Source of the DNA: Pseudomonadota bacterium
Lineage (GTDB): Bacteria; Pseudomonadota; Gammaproteobacteria; Burkholderiales; Burkholderiaceae_C
Assembly: GCA_023387335.1 (NCBI GenBank)
Contig: JAEWIF010000041.1
Span: 1 to 64,000 of the forward strand
Reading direction: 5' to 3'
DNA length: 64,000 bases
The position numbers and the translations under genes were made by a program. Below, one piece after another: positions 1 to 8,392 of this stretch. The notes under the pieces were generated by a model. It was given only the letters and a program-made list of their open reading frames with translations, searched no databases and was not told where the DNA came from. Numbering within the stretch: position 1 is the stretch's first letter; each line of letters starts with the position of its first letter.

Positions 1-1
1 T

Positions 2-116
2 GCCTGATGACCATAGCGAGGTGGTCCCACTCCTTCCCATCCCGAACAGGACAGTGAAACGCCTCTGCGCCGATGATAGTGCGGATTCCCGTGTGAAAGT
101 AGGACATCGTCAGGCT
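2..116 (+). rRNA. rrf: 5S ribosomal RNA
   Basis: The first 116 bases read as a complete 5S rRNA of Burkholderiales type. The 5' strand GCCTGATGACCATAGCGAGG pairs at its end with the 3' strand ATCGTCAGGC to form the terminal helix I. The conserved loop core (CCCATCCCGAACAGG) and the helix IV/V segment (GATAGTGCGGATTCCC) follow in the right order and spacing. It is the last gene of an rRNA operon whose 16S and 23S genes lie upstream, outside the window. A rho-independent terminator follows at once. Identification rests on recognised sequence; exact ends are within a base or two. Confidence 0.95.
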
Positions 117-131
117 CTTACAGCCCCGAAA

Positions 132-158
132 ACCCCAGCAGCAATGCTGGGGTTTTTG
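132..158 (+). terminator. Rho-independent terminator of the rRNA operon
   Basis: A perfect 9-bp stem (ACCCCAGCA / TGCTGGGGT) with a four-base loop GCAA is followed by a T-run and TTTGCTTTT. It sits 16 bases after the 5S gene. Because the stem is preceded by an A-rich stretch, it could also stop leftward transcription of the convergent acyl-CoA ligase gene, which ends at 182. Confidence 0.9.
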
Positions 159-181
159 CTTTTGGAAAACCCAATTCGCGC

Positions 182-1867
182 CTATCTGCCAGTGCGCAAT
201 TCGCGGCGAAGAATCTTGCCCACATTCGTCTTAGGCAAGTCGTCGCGGAACTCAATGTATTTCGGCACCTTGTAGCCGGTCAGGTTTTGTCGGCAGTACT
301 TGGCCACATCTTCCTCGGTCAGGATCGGGTCGTTCTTCACGACGAAAACCTTGATCGCCTCACCCTGCTTTTCGTCCGCGACGCCGATCGCCGCGCACTC
401 GACGACGCCGGGACACATGGAGATCACGTTTTCCAGTTCGTTCGGAAAGACGTTGAAGCCGCTCACCAGGATCATGTCCTTCTTGCGATCGATGATCCGG
501 GTATAGCCGCGCTCGTCCATGATCCCGACATCGCCCGTGCGCATGAAGCCGTCGGGGGTGAACGCCTTCTCCGTTTCACCTGGCTGCTGGTAGTAGCCGC
601 GCATGACGTTCGGGCCCTTGATGCAAATCTCACCGGCATCGCCTTGGGCCAAGCTGCGCCCTTCGTCATCCTTGATCGCGATTTCGATTCCTGGCAGCGG
701 CAGGCCGATGGACCCCGAGAACTCGCGGCTGAGCACCGGGTTGTTGGTGCCGATGGCGCAGGTCTCGCTCATGCCCCAGCCTTCCACCATCACGCAGCCC
801 GTCGCCTTCTGCCACGCGCGCGCTGTGCCTTCCGACGCAGCCATGCCCCCAGCCTGGCTGACGCACAGCTGCGAAAAGTCGATGTTGCGGAACTGGGGAT
901 GCTGCAGAAGTGCGTTGAACAGGGTGTTCACGGCAGGAAGCAGGTGGAAAGGACGCCGCTTCAGAACCTCGATGAACCGGGGAATGTCGCGCGGATTGGG
1001 AATGAGCGTCATGTGCGATCCCCAGCGGATCGAAAGCAGGCAGAGCGTCAGCGCGAAGATGTGATACAGCGGCAGCGCCATGATGCTGTTGCTGCGGCTC
1101 ACGTCGCCGACCTTGCCCAGCGCCGGAGTGAACCAGGCCTCGGCCTGAAGGATGGCCGCCACGATGTTGCCGTGCGTCAACACGGCGCCTTTGGACAGGC
1201 CCGTCGTTCCCCCCGTGTACTGAAGGAATGCGACTGAATCCAGCGACTGCACCGTCGGCTTCAGTTGCATCGACTGCCCCTGGGCCAGCGCACGAACGAA
1301 CGGCGTCACCTTGCGGCCGCCCGACAACGGCAGCTTGTACGCCGGAACCATCTTGGCCAGATGCCGCACCGCGAAGGTGATCCAGTGCCCGTACCAGAAG
1401 CCCAGCAGATCGCCCATCGAGGTCACGACGACATGGCGCACCGGAGTGCGGTTCACCACCTCCGACAGCGTGTTGGCGAAGTTCTCCAGGATGACGATGG
1501 CCGTCGAACCCGAGTCCTTCAGCTGATGCTCGAGCTCGCGCGCCGTGTAGAGCGGGTTGACGTTCACGCAGGTGTAGCCGGCGCGCAGGATGGCCGCCAT
1601 CGTCACCGCGAACTGCGGGACGTTGGGCAGCATCAGCGCGACCCGTGCACCCGGCTCCAGACCCTGCGCCTGCAGCCACGCGCCCAAGGCGCGGGACAGC
1701 TGGTCGAGCTGCCCGTACGTCATCCACTGCTCCATGCAGACGGAGAACGGCCGCGAGGCATTCTTGCGGAAGGACTCCTCCAGCAACTGCGTCAGCGACG
1801 CGTACTGCCCGACATCGATGTCATGCGGGACTCCTTCGGGATAGCTGCGCAACCAGTACTTGTCCAT
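182..1867 (-). CDS. fadD: Long-chain fatty-acid--CoA ligase
   Basis: A 561-residue AMP-forming acyl-CoA synthetase that activates fatty acids with ATP and CoA before beta-oxidation. The P-loop-like motif YTGGTTGLSKG lies near residue 217. The GWGMSET adenylate-binding motif lies near 364, and the TGD...GY...DRKKD hinge region with SGFNVFPNELE lies near 435-475. The C-terminal lysine motif PKTNVGKILRREL carries the catalytic Lys of the family. Length matches bacterial FadD (about 560). It is transcribed toward the rRNA terminator and followed upstream by a small unknown gene on the same strand. Chain-length preference cannot be read from sequence; the N-terminal MDKYWLRSYPEGVP is typical of FadD. 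Confidence 0.93.
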   Translation of the reverse strand: MDKYWLRSYPEGVPHDIDVGQYASLTQLLEESFRKNASRPFSVCMEQWMTYGQLDQLSRALGAWLQAQGLEPGARVALMLPNVPQFAVTMAAILRAGYTCVNVNPLYTARELEHQLKDSGSTAIVILENFANTLSEVVNRTPVRHVVVTSMGDLLGFWYGHWITFAVRHLAKMVPAYKLPLSGGRKVTPFVRALAQGQSMQLKPTVQSLDSVAFLQYTGGTTGLSKGAVLTHGNIVAAILQAEAWFTPALGKVGDVSRSNSIMALPLYHIFALTLCLLSIRWGSHMTLIPNPRDIPRFIEVLKRRPFHLLPAVNTLFNALLQHPQFRNIDFSQLCVSQAGGMAASEGTARAWQKATGCVMVEGWGMSETCAIGTNNPVLSREFSGSIGLPLPGIEIAIKDDEGRSLAQGDAGEICIKGPNVMRGYYQQPGETEKAFTPDGFMRTGDVGIMDERGYTRIIDRKKDMILVSGFNVFPNELENVISMCPGVVECAAIGVADEKQGEAIKVFVVKNDPILTEEDVAKYCRQNLTGYKVPKYIEFRDDLPKTNVGKILRRELRTGR

Positions 1868-1911
1868 CCGTGTCTCCTTGCGCGCGATTGTCGCCAGCAG
1901 GCGAAACAGGG

Positions 1912-2655
1912 CTACGGGGCTTGTCCTAGGAGGCGATCGAGCTCGGTCTCGCAGGCGACAAGATCCTGTGCGTACAACAGCGAGAACAGTTGCCGCTCGC
2001 GCTCCTGCACCGTGCGCAGGAACTCTTCGACGGCGCCGCGCCGGCGCGCCATGCCGGCGAAGGTGTCGAAGCCCTCTTCCAGGAATCTTTGCAAGTCGGC
2101 CAGGCCCGCGGCGTTCGCGGGGCCGCGCATCATCCGCAACATCGTGCGCAGGCCGGGAAGCCGCGTGAGCCGCGCCAACTCATCCCCCAACGCCAGCACC
2201 GAGTCCAGCTGGCGTTCGCGCTCATCCCGTCGACCGAGTTCCTGCCACGCCATGGCGTACCGACGTGATCGACTCAGATCGCCCTCCGGTTGCAGCCGCC
2301 ACAACCGCGCTATCTGCATGTCGAGGTCCTCCGTCATCGCATGCAGTTGCGCCAGCGACGCGGCGGTGCCGGCCACATGCGCCGGAAACAGCTTCTCGAT
2401 GGCGCCCGCGATGCGCGCGAACTGCTCGTCGCGACGCGCGTAGTCCTTGTCGCCGTACAGCTCCTCGAGGAAGAAGCGGGCGGCCGGCGCGAACGGCCCG
2501 CCGGCCAGGAGGTCGGCGTAGGTGCCGGAAAACCGCCGCGACTGCAGGCGCTTGATCTGCAGCAGCGCATCGCGCAGCGGAGCGTCGTCGGCGGCGCTCT
2601 GCCGCAGTCGGCCGACGGCGGCAACTGCGTCGCGGATGGCGCGGGCGGCTTCCAT
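1912..2655 (-). CDS. Conserved protein of unknown function with an FFLEELYG motif
   Basis: A 247-residue, mostly helical, Arg/Leu-rich soluble protein with no signal peptide or membrane segment. A block near residues 42-75 (RFSGTYADLL, then FFLEELYGDKDYARRD) looks like the best-conserved core. I recall this motif in proteobacterial hypothetical proteins, but no function is assigned. The gene lies 44 bases upstream of fadD on the same strand and could share its transcript. Codon use is like its neighbours. It diverges from the Tat-signal/GMC operon at 2724. Function unknown; a role tied to acyl-CoA metabolism is only suggested by position. Confidence 0.75.
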   Translation of the reverse strand: MEAARAIRDAVAAVGRLRQSAADDAPLRDALLQIKRLQSRRFSGTYADLLAGGPFAPAARFFLEELYGDKDYARRDEQFARIAGAIEKLFPAHVAGTAASLAQLHAMTEDLDMQIARLWRLQPEGDLSRSRRYAMAWQELGRRDERERQLDSVLALGDELARLTRLPGLRTMLRMMRGPANAAGLADLQRFLEEGFDTFAGMARRRGAVEEFLRTVQERERQLFSLLYAQDLVACETELDRLLGQAP

Positions 2656-2723
2656 GCAAACCCGCAGTCTAACTAGGCGATGGGCTCTACCGGCCGCATC
2701 GCCGCCCTGCGATAGTCGCCCGC

Positions 2724-3236
2724 ATGCAACGGAGAAGCTGGCTCAAGCTCAGCCTTGGCGCGGCCGCGGTGCTCGCGGTCGGGGGAGGCGCGGGGGCCTT
2801 GATCGAGCCCGCATGGCGCGATGGCCGTCTGACGGCCGCCGGTCGCCTGGTGTTCATGCACGCGGCGCGCGCGTTCCTCGACGGATCGCTCCCCTCAGAC
2901 AACGCGCAGCGCACCCAAGCACTCGCGGGTCTCCTGGATCGCACCGACGCGCTGATCGCCGCCTTGCCGACTCATGCGCAGCGCGAGCTCTCGCAACTGC
3001 TGTCTCTGCTCGCGACGACGCTCGGCCGCCGGACTCTCGCAGGCTTGGCGCCGGAGTGGGCCGACGCCACGGTTCCAGAGATCCGTCAGGCATTGCAGTC
3101 GATGCGCCTCTCGCAACTCACCCTGCGACAGCAGGCCTACCAGGCCTTGCACGACATCACAGGCAGCGCCTACTTCTCCAATCCGGCCACCTGGTCGGTG
3201 CTGGGCTATCCCGGCCCGGAGCCGCTGCCGGCATGA
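2724..3236 (+). CDS. Tat-signal small subunit, gluconate 2-dehydrogenase subunit 3-like
   Basis: A 170-residue protein starting MQRRSWLKLSLGAAAVLAVGG, a twin-arginine signal (RRSWLK, then a hydrophobic stretch). The rest is helical and resembles the small gamma subunit (subunit 3) that accompanies membrane-associated GMC/flavin dehydrogenases and helps export them through Tat. Its stop overlaps the start of the GMC oxidoreductase by four bases (ATGA), which implies translational coupling. The GMC partner has no signal of its own, so the pair may be exported together by hitch-hiking; that is inferred from the family. The match to subunit 3 is by size, signal and context, not by a diagnostic motif. 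Confidence 0.7.
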   Translation: MQRRSWLKLSLGAAAVLAVGGGAGALIEPAWRDGRLTAAGRLVFMHAARAFLDGSLPSDNAQRTQALAGLLDRTDALIAALPTHAQRELSQLLSLLATTLGRRTLAGLAPEWADATVPEIRQALQSMRLSQLTLRQQAYQALHDITGSAYFSNPATWSVLGYPGPEPLPA

Positions 3237-4831
3237 GCAAGCTGCCCGATCCCATCGCGGACGGACTGCGCCGCGGCTGGAAAGTCGCGGGAGGCGCGCA
3301 CGCCCCACTGCCGGCGAGGCTGGTGTGCGACGTCGTGATCGTCGGCTCCGGCGCCGGCGGCGGCATCACCGCCGAACTGCTGGCCAAAGCCGGCCTGAAT
3401 GTCGTGATCGTCGAAGAAGGCCCGCTCAAGAGCAGCAGCGACTTTCGCCAGCTCGAATCGGACGCCTATTCCGCGCTCTACCAGGAGAGCGCCGCGCGCA
3501 AGACCCGCGACAAGGCCATCAACATCCTGCAAGGCCGCTGCGTGGGCGGCTCCACCACCGTCAACTGGACCAGTTCGTTCCGCACGCCCGTCGCCACCCT
3601 GGAGTACTGGCGGCAGCATTTCGCGCTGCCCGAGTTCGCCAACGACACGCTCGCGCCTTACTTCGAGCAGGCGGAGCGCAGGCTGGCCATCGGTCCCTGG
3701 CTCACGCCGCCCAACGAGAACAACGATCTCCTGCGGCGCGGCGCCGCCCGCCTTGGCATCGCCGCAGTTTCCATCCAGCGCAACGTCAAGGGCTGCTGGA
3801 ACCTCGGCTCCTGCGGACTGGGCTGCCCCACGAACGCCAAGCAATCCATGCTGGTGACGACGCTGCCGACGGCGCTGGAGCAGGGCGCCATGCTGCTGGT
3901 GCAGACCCGGGCCGAGCGATTCGAGCTGGCCAACGGCCACGTCCAGGCGTTGCTCTGTGCGCCCGCAGGCCAATCCGGACCCACGACCCGCATCGTGGCC
4001 AGGCACTTCGTCCTGGCCGGCGGCGCGATCAATTCGCCCGCCGTCCTGCTGCGCTCGCAGGCGCCCGACCCGCACGGCCGCCTGGGCGTGCGAACCTTCC
4101 TGCATCCCGTGGTGCTGTCCGCCGCGCAGATGCCGGGCAAGGTGGAAGGCTGGCAGGGGGCGCCTCAAACGATCTACAGCGACCATTTCCTGGAGACGCA
4201 CCCGATCGACGGGCCCATCGGCTACAAGCTCGAGGCCCCGCCGCTGCACCCGGTGATCTTCGCGTCCACGGTATCCGGCCATGGGCAGGAGCAGTCCGAT
4301 CTGCTGCGGCAATTCCCCAGCACCCACGTCCTGCTGGCCCTGCTGCGCGACGGCTTCCACGAGGAATCGCCCGGCGGCATCGTGCGGCTGCGAGGCGACG
4401 GCACCCCTGAACTGGATTACCCGCTCACGGGCTTCGTCATGGAAGGCGCCCGTCGGGCGCTCCTGAGCATGGCGGAGATCCAGTTCGCCGCCGGCGCGCG
4501 TCGGGTCGTGCCAGTGCACGAGATGGCCCGCCCGTACGCGAATTGGGACGAAGCGCGCCAGGCTATCGCAACCTTCCCCATGAAGCCGCTGCTGACCAAG
4601 GTGGTCAGCGCTCACGTCATGGGCGGCTGTGGGCTCGCGGGCCGCCCCGAGCTGGGAGTCGCCCGGCCGGACGGCGTCCACTGGCAGCTGGACAACCTGT
4701 CGATCCACGACGGCTCGCTGTTCCCCACCAGCATCGGCGCCAATCCGCAGATGTCGGTCTACGGCATCGCCAACCGCCTGGCCCAGGGGCTGGCCCGGCG
4801 GCTGGGCGCGCGCGAGGCCATACTCGCCTGA
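3233..4831 (+). CDS. GMC family oxidoreductase (FAD-dependent alcohol/sterol-type dehydrogenase)
   Basis: A 532-residue flavoenzyme of the glucose-methanol-choline family. The FAD-binding Rossmann motif VIVGSGAGGGITAELL sits near residue 35, followed by VEEG. The second GMC motif GRCVGGSTTVNW is near residue 100. The C-terminal block HVMGGCGLAG and DGSLFPTSIGANPQMSVYG holds the active-site His/Asn region. The start at 3233 is set by the 4-bp overlap with the upstream Tat-signal subunit and agrees with length. The substrate is unknown; long-chain alcohols or sterols are family possibilities. A downstream membrane-anchored hydrolase overlaps by one base, so hydrolysis of an ester followed by oxidation of the freed alcohol is a plausible joint role (inference). 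Confidence 0.85.
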   Translation: MSKLPDPIADGLRRGWKVAGGAHAPLPARLVCDVVIVGSGAGGGITAELLAKAGLNVVIVEEGPLKSSSDFRQLESDAYSALYQESAARKTRDKAINILQGRCVGGSTTVNWTSSFRTPVATLEYWRQHFALPEFANDTLAPYFEQAERRLAIGPWLTPPNENNDLLRRGAARLGIAAVSIQRNVKGCWNLGSCGLGCPTNAKQSMLVTTLPTALEQGAMLLVQTRAERFELANGHVQALLCAPAGQSGPTTRIVARHFVLAGGAINSPAVLLRSQAPDPHGRLGVRTFLHPVVLSAAQMPGKVEGWQGAPQTIYSDHFLETHPIDGPIGYKLEAPPLHPVIFASTVSGHGQEQSDLLRQFPSTHVLLALLRDGFHEESPGGIVRLRGDGTPELDYPLTGFVMEGARRALLSMAEIQFAAGARRVVPVHEMARPYANWDEARQAIATFPMKPLLTKVVSAHVMGGCGLAGRPELGVARPDGVHWQLDNLSIHDGSLFPTSIGANPQMSVYGIANRLAQGLARRLGAREAILA

Positions 4832-5736
4832 TGCCCGCGAGTTCCAAGCTCGCCCGCCTGCAGCGGTGGGCGCTCCTCGGCCTGCTGGCCGCCGCCGGCG
4901 CCGGCGCGGTGCTGCTGTGGCCCTGGTCGCCGATCGGGGCAATGGTCGTGGCCCTCCTCATTGCGTTCCTGCATGCGGGCGTGCTGGCCCTCGAATTCCT
5001 CATGCTGCGCCGGGCCACCCGCGGCGATCCCGCGCCGAAGCCTTCCGCGCGGCAACTCATATCCGCCTGGGCGCGCGAGGTCGTCGACGATGCCGTGGTC
5101 TTCGGTTGGCGCCAGCCGTTCGACTGGCGGCGGGAGCCGGACTGCCTGGAAGGCAGGCCCGGGGCCACGGGCATCGTCTTCGTCCACGGCTTCGTCTGCA
5201 ACCGCGGCTTCTGGACACCCTGGCTGCGGCAGGCCCGGGCCCGCGGCCATGCCTTCATGGCGGTCAACCTGGAGCCGGTCTTCTGCTCCATCGACGACTA
5301 CTGCCGGATCATCGACGAGGCGGTTCAGGCCGTGATCCACGCGACGGGCCGACCCCCGCTGCTCGTGTGCCACAGCATGGGCGGACTGGCCGCGCGCGCC
5401 TGGCTGCGGCATGACGGCGGCCGCACGCGCGTGGCGCACGTGGTCACGATCGGCACGCCCCATCGCGGCACCTGGCTCGCGCGTTTCAGCCGGCTGCCCA
5501 ACGGCCGGCAGATGCGCGTCGGCTGCGACTGGCTCAACGCGCTGCCGGGCGCCGAGCCGGACGCCGAACGCCTGTTCACCTGTTGGTACTCCAACTGCGA
5601 CAACGTCGTGTTCCCGCCTTCCACCGCGACGCTGCCGGCCGCGGACAACCGTTTCCTCGAGGGCGCGGCCCACGTGGACCTGGCGTTTCGCCCGGCCGTG
5701 GTCGAGCACACGTTCACCCTGGCGGCACGCCTGTAA
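4831..5736 (+). CDS. Membrane-anchored alpha/beta hydrolase (lipase/esterase-like)
   Basis: A 301-residue protein with two predicted transmembrane helices at about residues 13-30 and 36-57, then an alpha/beta hydrolase domain. The oxyanion motif VHGFVCNRGFW is at about 118-128. The nucleophile elbow CHSMGG places the catalytic Ser at residue 182. TIGTPHRGTWLARF near 207-220 is typical of triacylglycerol lipase-like proteins, and a His in EGAAHVDLAF (near 285) could complete the triad. The start codon shares its A with the stop of the GMC gene, so the three genes 2724-5736 form one operon. The substrate is unknown; a hydrophobic ester at the membrane is likely. Confidence 0.82.
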   Translation: MPASSKLARLQRWALLGLLAAAGAGAVLLWPWSPIGAMVVALLIAFLHAGVLALEFLMLRRATRGDPAPKPSARQLISAWAREVVDDAVVFGWRQPFDWRREPDCLEGRPGATGIVFVHGFVCNRGFWTPWLRQARARGHAFMAVNLEPVFCSIDDYCRIIDEAVQAVIHATGRPPLLVCHSMGGLAARAWLRHDGGRTRVAHVVTIGTPHRGTWLARFSRLPNGRQMRVGCDWLNALPGAEPDAERLFTCWYSNCDNVVFPPSTATLPAADNRFLEGAAHVDLAFRPAVVEHTFTLAARL

Positions 5737-5786
5737 GATCGGCTGGCGCGGCCTTGCAGCCGCAGACGACGGAGACGCACCGATCC

Positions 5787-6905
5787 ATGGCCTTGATCGT
5801 CGTAGTCGAAGACGACGCCTTCACCCGCACGCTGGTCGCCACCGTGCTGAAGAAGGACGACCACGAGGTGCTCCTGGCCGAGGACGGCGAGCAGGGGCTG
5901 TCACTGGTCGAGTCCAGGCGGCCCGACCTGGTCATCAGCGACGTCCAGATGCCGCGGCTCAACGGCTTCGACATGCTGGCGGCGGTGCGCAGGCATCCGC
6001 ACATCGGCCGTACACCGGTCATCCTTCTGACCTCCCTGCCCGAGCGGGCTCACATGCGCATCGGCATGACGGCCGGCGCCGACGACTACCTGACCAAGCC
6101 GCTGCGTCCCGGCGAGCTGCGCGAAGCCGTGCAGGCGCAACTGAACAAGCGCGCCGTCTACGCCAACCTGCACAACATGGCCGTGGACCGGGCGGTGGAA
6201 GTGGCTCTCGAGGAGCAGCGCCACCACCTGGCCAAGCTGTACGAGCAGCGCCTGGCCAATGAGCTCAGCGGCCGCTGGCCCACCCCCGAGGGCGGCGAAG
6301 GGGACGAGCGCTTCCCGTCCGCCACCGTCCTGTTCGTCGACGTTCCGCACTACGTGGGCGTGGCGGGTCGCCTGAACGCGGCCGAGCTGGCCGACCTGGT
6401 CCGGCGCTTCTACGGCAGCGCCAACGACACCGCCCACCTGTTCGGCGCGCGCCACATCCAGTTCGTGGGGGAAGGCGTCCTCGCGGTGTTCGTCGACGCC
6501 AGCGACACCCAGACCGTCAACCATGGCCACCGCGCGCTGCGGGCGGCGCAGGGGCTGGTCGAGGCCGCGCGCGGCATCCAGCAGCACCTGGCCGTCACCT
6601 ACGCCGACCGCCAGCTGCCCCGCTTCGAAGCCCACGTCGCGCTGCACGCCGGCCCCGTCACGCTGACGGTGCTGCACGACCCGCTGCATTCGCCCGTGCC
6701 GCAGACGCTGCCGGTGGGCGACGCTGTCAGCGCCACCATGCTGCTGCAGCACCAGGGCCGCTCCCTTGGCTGGCCGATGGTGGCCAGCGTGACCGCCCTG
6801 CGCCAGCTCACCGGTGCCGTGGTCGTCGGGCGCCGGGCGCAGGTCAAGCTGCCCGGCCGCGCCGAGGCCATGGACGTCGCGGAGATCACCGGCCTGGCCG
6901 CCTGA
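5787..6905 (+). CDS. Response regulator fused to a class III nucleotide cyclase-like domain
   Basis: A 372-residue protein. The receiver domain (about 1-120) has acidic residues D9/D10, phospho-acceptor D52 (VISDVQMP) and K104 (LTKP). A helical linker (about 125-165) leads to a class III cyclase homology domain (about 178-335). The first metal-binding Asp is present (D185 in VLFVDVPHYV), but the second is Glu (E229 in VGEGVLAVF), and the usual base-selecting Lys before it is Gln. The cyclase may thus have altered metal use or be a regulatory relic. The start follows ACGCACCGATCC without a strong ribosome site; an in-frame ATG further upstream would overlap the hydrolase gene. A Crp-type regulator and a second cyclase lie within 3 kb. 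Confidence 0.82.
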   Translation: MALIVVVEDDAFTRTLVATVLKKDDHEVLLAEDGEQGLSLVESRRPDLVISDVQMPRLNGFDMLAAVRRHPHIGRTPVILLTSLPERAHMRIGMTAGADDYLTKPLRPGELREAVQAQLNKRAVYANLHNMAVDRAVEVALEEQRHHLAKLYEQRLANELSGRWPTPEGGEGDERFPSATVLFVDVPHYVGVAGRLNAAELADLVRRFYGSANDTAHLFGARHIQFVGEGVLAVFVDASDTQTVNHGHRALRAAQGLVEAARGIQQHLAVTYADRQLPRFEAHVALHAGPVTLTVLHDPLHSPVPQTLPVGDAVSATMLLQHQGRSLGWPMVASVTALRQLTGAVVVGRRAQVKLPGRAEAMDVAEITGLAA

Positions 6906-7026
6906 CCTTCGCCGGCCGGCCGCCCGGGGGCGGTGACGCATTTCACAACCCGCGGTGGCGCTATTCACCGCTCAATGCCTGCCCGTTTTCCTATGCTGGC
7001 GCCACATCCATGAGCAGGGGGAACGA

Positions 7027-7674
7027 ATGCCAGGAACCACACCATCGCAGGCCGTCCGAGACGGCGCACCCAACCGCGGCATGCCGACGTCGCTTGAACT
7101 CGTGCTGGACGAACTCGCCTACGGCGTGGCCGTCACCACCGGTACCGGGGACCTGGTGCACGCCAACCATGCGGCGCGCCACGAACTCGGTCGCCAGCAG
7201 GCGCTCTGGCTGCACAACGGCCGGCTGCGGGTGCGCTCGCCGCAGGACCAGCAAGTGCTGCAGCAGGCGCTGGCCAAGGCGGCCACGGGCCGGCGCAGCC
7301 TGATCACGCTGGGGGCCGCCGATGCGCGTCTCAGCCTGGCCGTGCTGCCGATGCGCCGCCAGCACGAGGGCGGAGTGCCCCACGCGGCGCTCATGTTCTC
7401 GCGCCCGTCGGTGTGCGGCTCGCTGATGCTGTGCTTCTTCGCGCGCAACCACTCGCTCACCGCCGCCGAGGAGAACGTGCTGGCCATCCTGTGCCAGGGC
7501 CACTCGGCGCCCGAGATCGCGCGCCAGCTGGAAGTGGCCGTGTCCACGGTGCGCAGCCATGTCCGCAGCCTGTGCGCCAAGACGCGCTCCAGCGGCGTGC
7601 GCGAGCTGGTCAACCGGGTCGCCATGCTTCCGCCCCTCGCGCCCGCACCGCTGCTCCACGAGACCATGCATTGA
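7027..7674 (+). CDS. LuxR-type transcriptional regulator with PAS-like sensor domain
   Basis: A 215-residue protein. The N-terminal 110 residues look like a PAS-type sensor (LDELAYGVAVTTGTGDLVHANHAA is broken here only for length; the key piece is GDLVHANHAARHEL). The C-terminal 65 residues form a LuxR/FixJ helix-turn-helix: LTAAEENVLAILCQGHSAPE, then IARQLEVAVSTVRSHVRSL. The start at 7027 was chosen because it follows the strong ribosome site CAGGGGGAACGA; a longer form beginning at 6955 would read through the promoter region. It stands alone between two signalling genes. The ligand is unknown. The two family parts are clear, the targets are not. Confidence 0.82.
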   Translation: MPGTTPSQAVRDGAPNRGMPTSLELVLDELAYGVAVTTGTGDLVHANHAARHELGRQQALWLHNGRLRVRSPQDQQVLQQALAKAATGRRSLITLGAADARLSLAVLPMRRQHEGGVPHAALMFSRPSVCGSLMLCFFARNHSLTAAEENVLAILCQGHSAPEIARQLEVAVSTVRSHVRSLCAKTRSSGVRELVNRVAMLPPLAPAPLLHETMH

Positions 7675-7735
7675 ACAAGCCGCGAGGCCTTGGCGGCCTG
7701 CGGGCCGCCGCTAGAGTGCCCGCGCAGGGAACCCG

Positions 7736-8392
7736 ATGATCACGCCCGATGCGGCGGCGCAAGACCGCCTGCTTTCCTTGCTCAGCCCCATCGTCCGCGC
7801 TTTCGCCTCACGCGGCGCGTTGCGCAGCTATCCCAAGAACACGGTGATCGTCCACGAGGGCGAGCTCGGCGACAGCACCTTCGTGCTGCTGCAAGGCCGG
7901 GTGAAGGTCTTCTCCACCGACGTGGACGGCCGCGAGATCACCTACGACGTGGTGCACGCCGGCGACTACTTCGCCGACATGTGGCTCGACGGCGGACCGC
8001 GCTCCGCGTCGGTCGTCACGCTGGAGCCTTGCGTGTGCGCCGTGGTCGGACGCGTGGCGATGATCGAGCACCTGGACCGTTCGCCGGAGTTCGCCCGGCA
8101 CCTGCTCGCCCGCATGATCGGCCGGGTCCGCGCGGCCACCGAAACGGCGCGCCTTCTGGCGCTGAAGAACGTCTACGAGCGGGTGGTCCGCGTGCTGGAA
8201 GGCGCGCATGGACCGGGCTCCGCCGCCCGTCCCGTGGCGCTGACGGCGCTCACGCACCAGGCCATCGCCAGCCGCGTGGGTTCGTCGCGCGAGATGGTCA
8301 GCCGCATCCTGAAGGAACTGGAACGCGGCGGCTACGTGGAGCTCGGCCTGCGCCGCATCGTCCTCAAGCGCAAGCTTCCGGCCCGTTGGTGA
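7736..8392 (+). CDS. Crp/Fnr family transcriptional regulator
   Basis: A 218-residue regulator with an N-terminal cyclic-nucleotide-binding beta-roll (about 25-130) and a C-terminal winged helix (about 150-215). The phosphate-binding cassette reads GGPRSASV, keeping the Arg-Ser pair used by cAMP-binding Crp proteins; no Fnr-type N-terminal Cys cluster is present. The recognition helix region SRVGSSREMVSRILKELERGG is close to that of Crp/Fnr proteins (Glu and Arg contacts in SSREMVSR). cNMP binding is therefore likely. The 3' end overlaps by 29 bases the end of a convergent class III cyclase gene, a suggestive pairing of messenger producer and sensor. Confidence 0.88.
   Translation: MITPDAAAQDRLLSLLSPIVRAFASRGALRSYPKNTVIVHEGELGDSTFVLLQGRVKVFSTDVDGREITYDVVHAGDYFADMWLDGGPRSASVVTLEPCVCAVVGRVAMIEHLDRSPEFARHLLARMIGRVRAATETARLLALKNVYERVVRVLEGAHGPGSAARPVALTALTHQAIASRVGSSREMVSRILKELERGGYVELGLRRIVLKRKLPARW

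Noticed and set aside
6955..7026. N-terminal extension of the LuxR-type regulator from 6955
   Set aside because: The start at 7027 has a strong ribosome site, and the extension encodes no family sequence.
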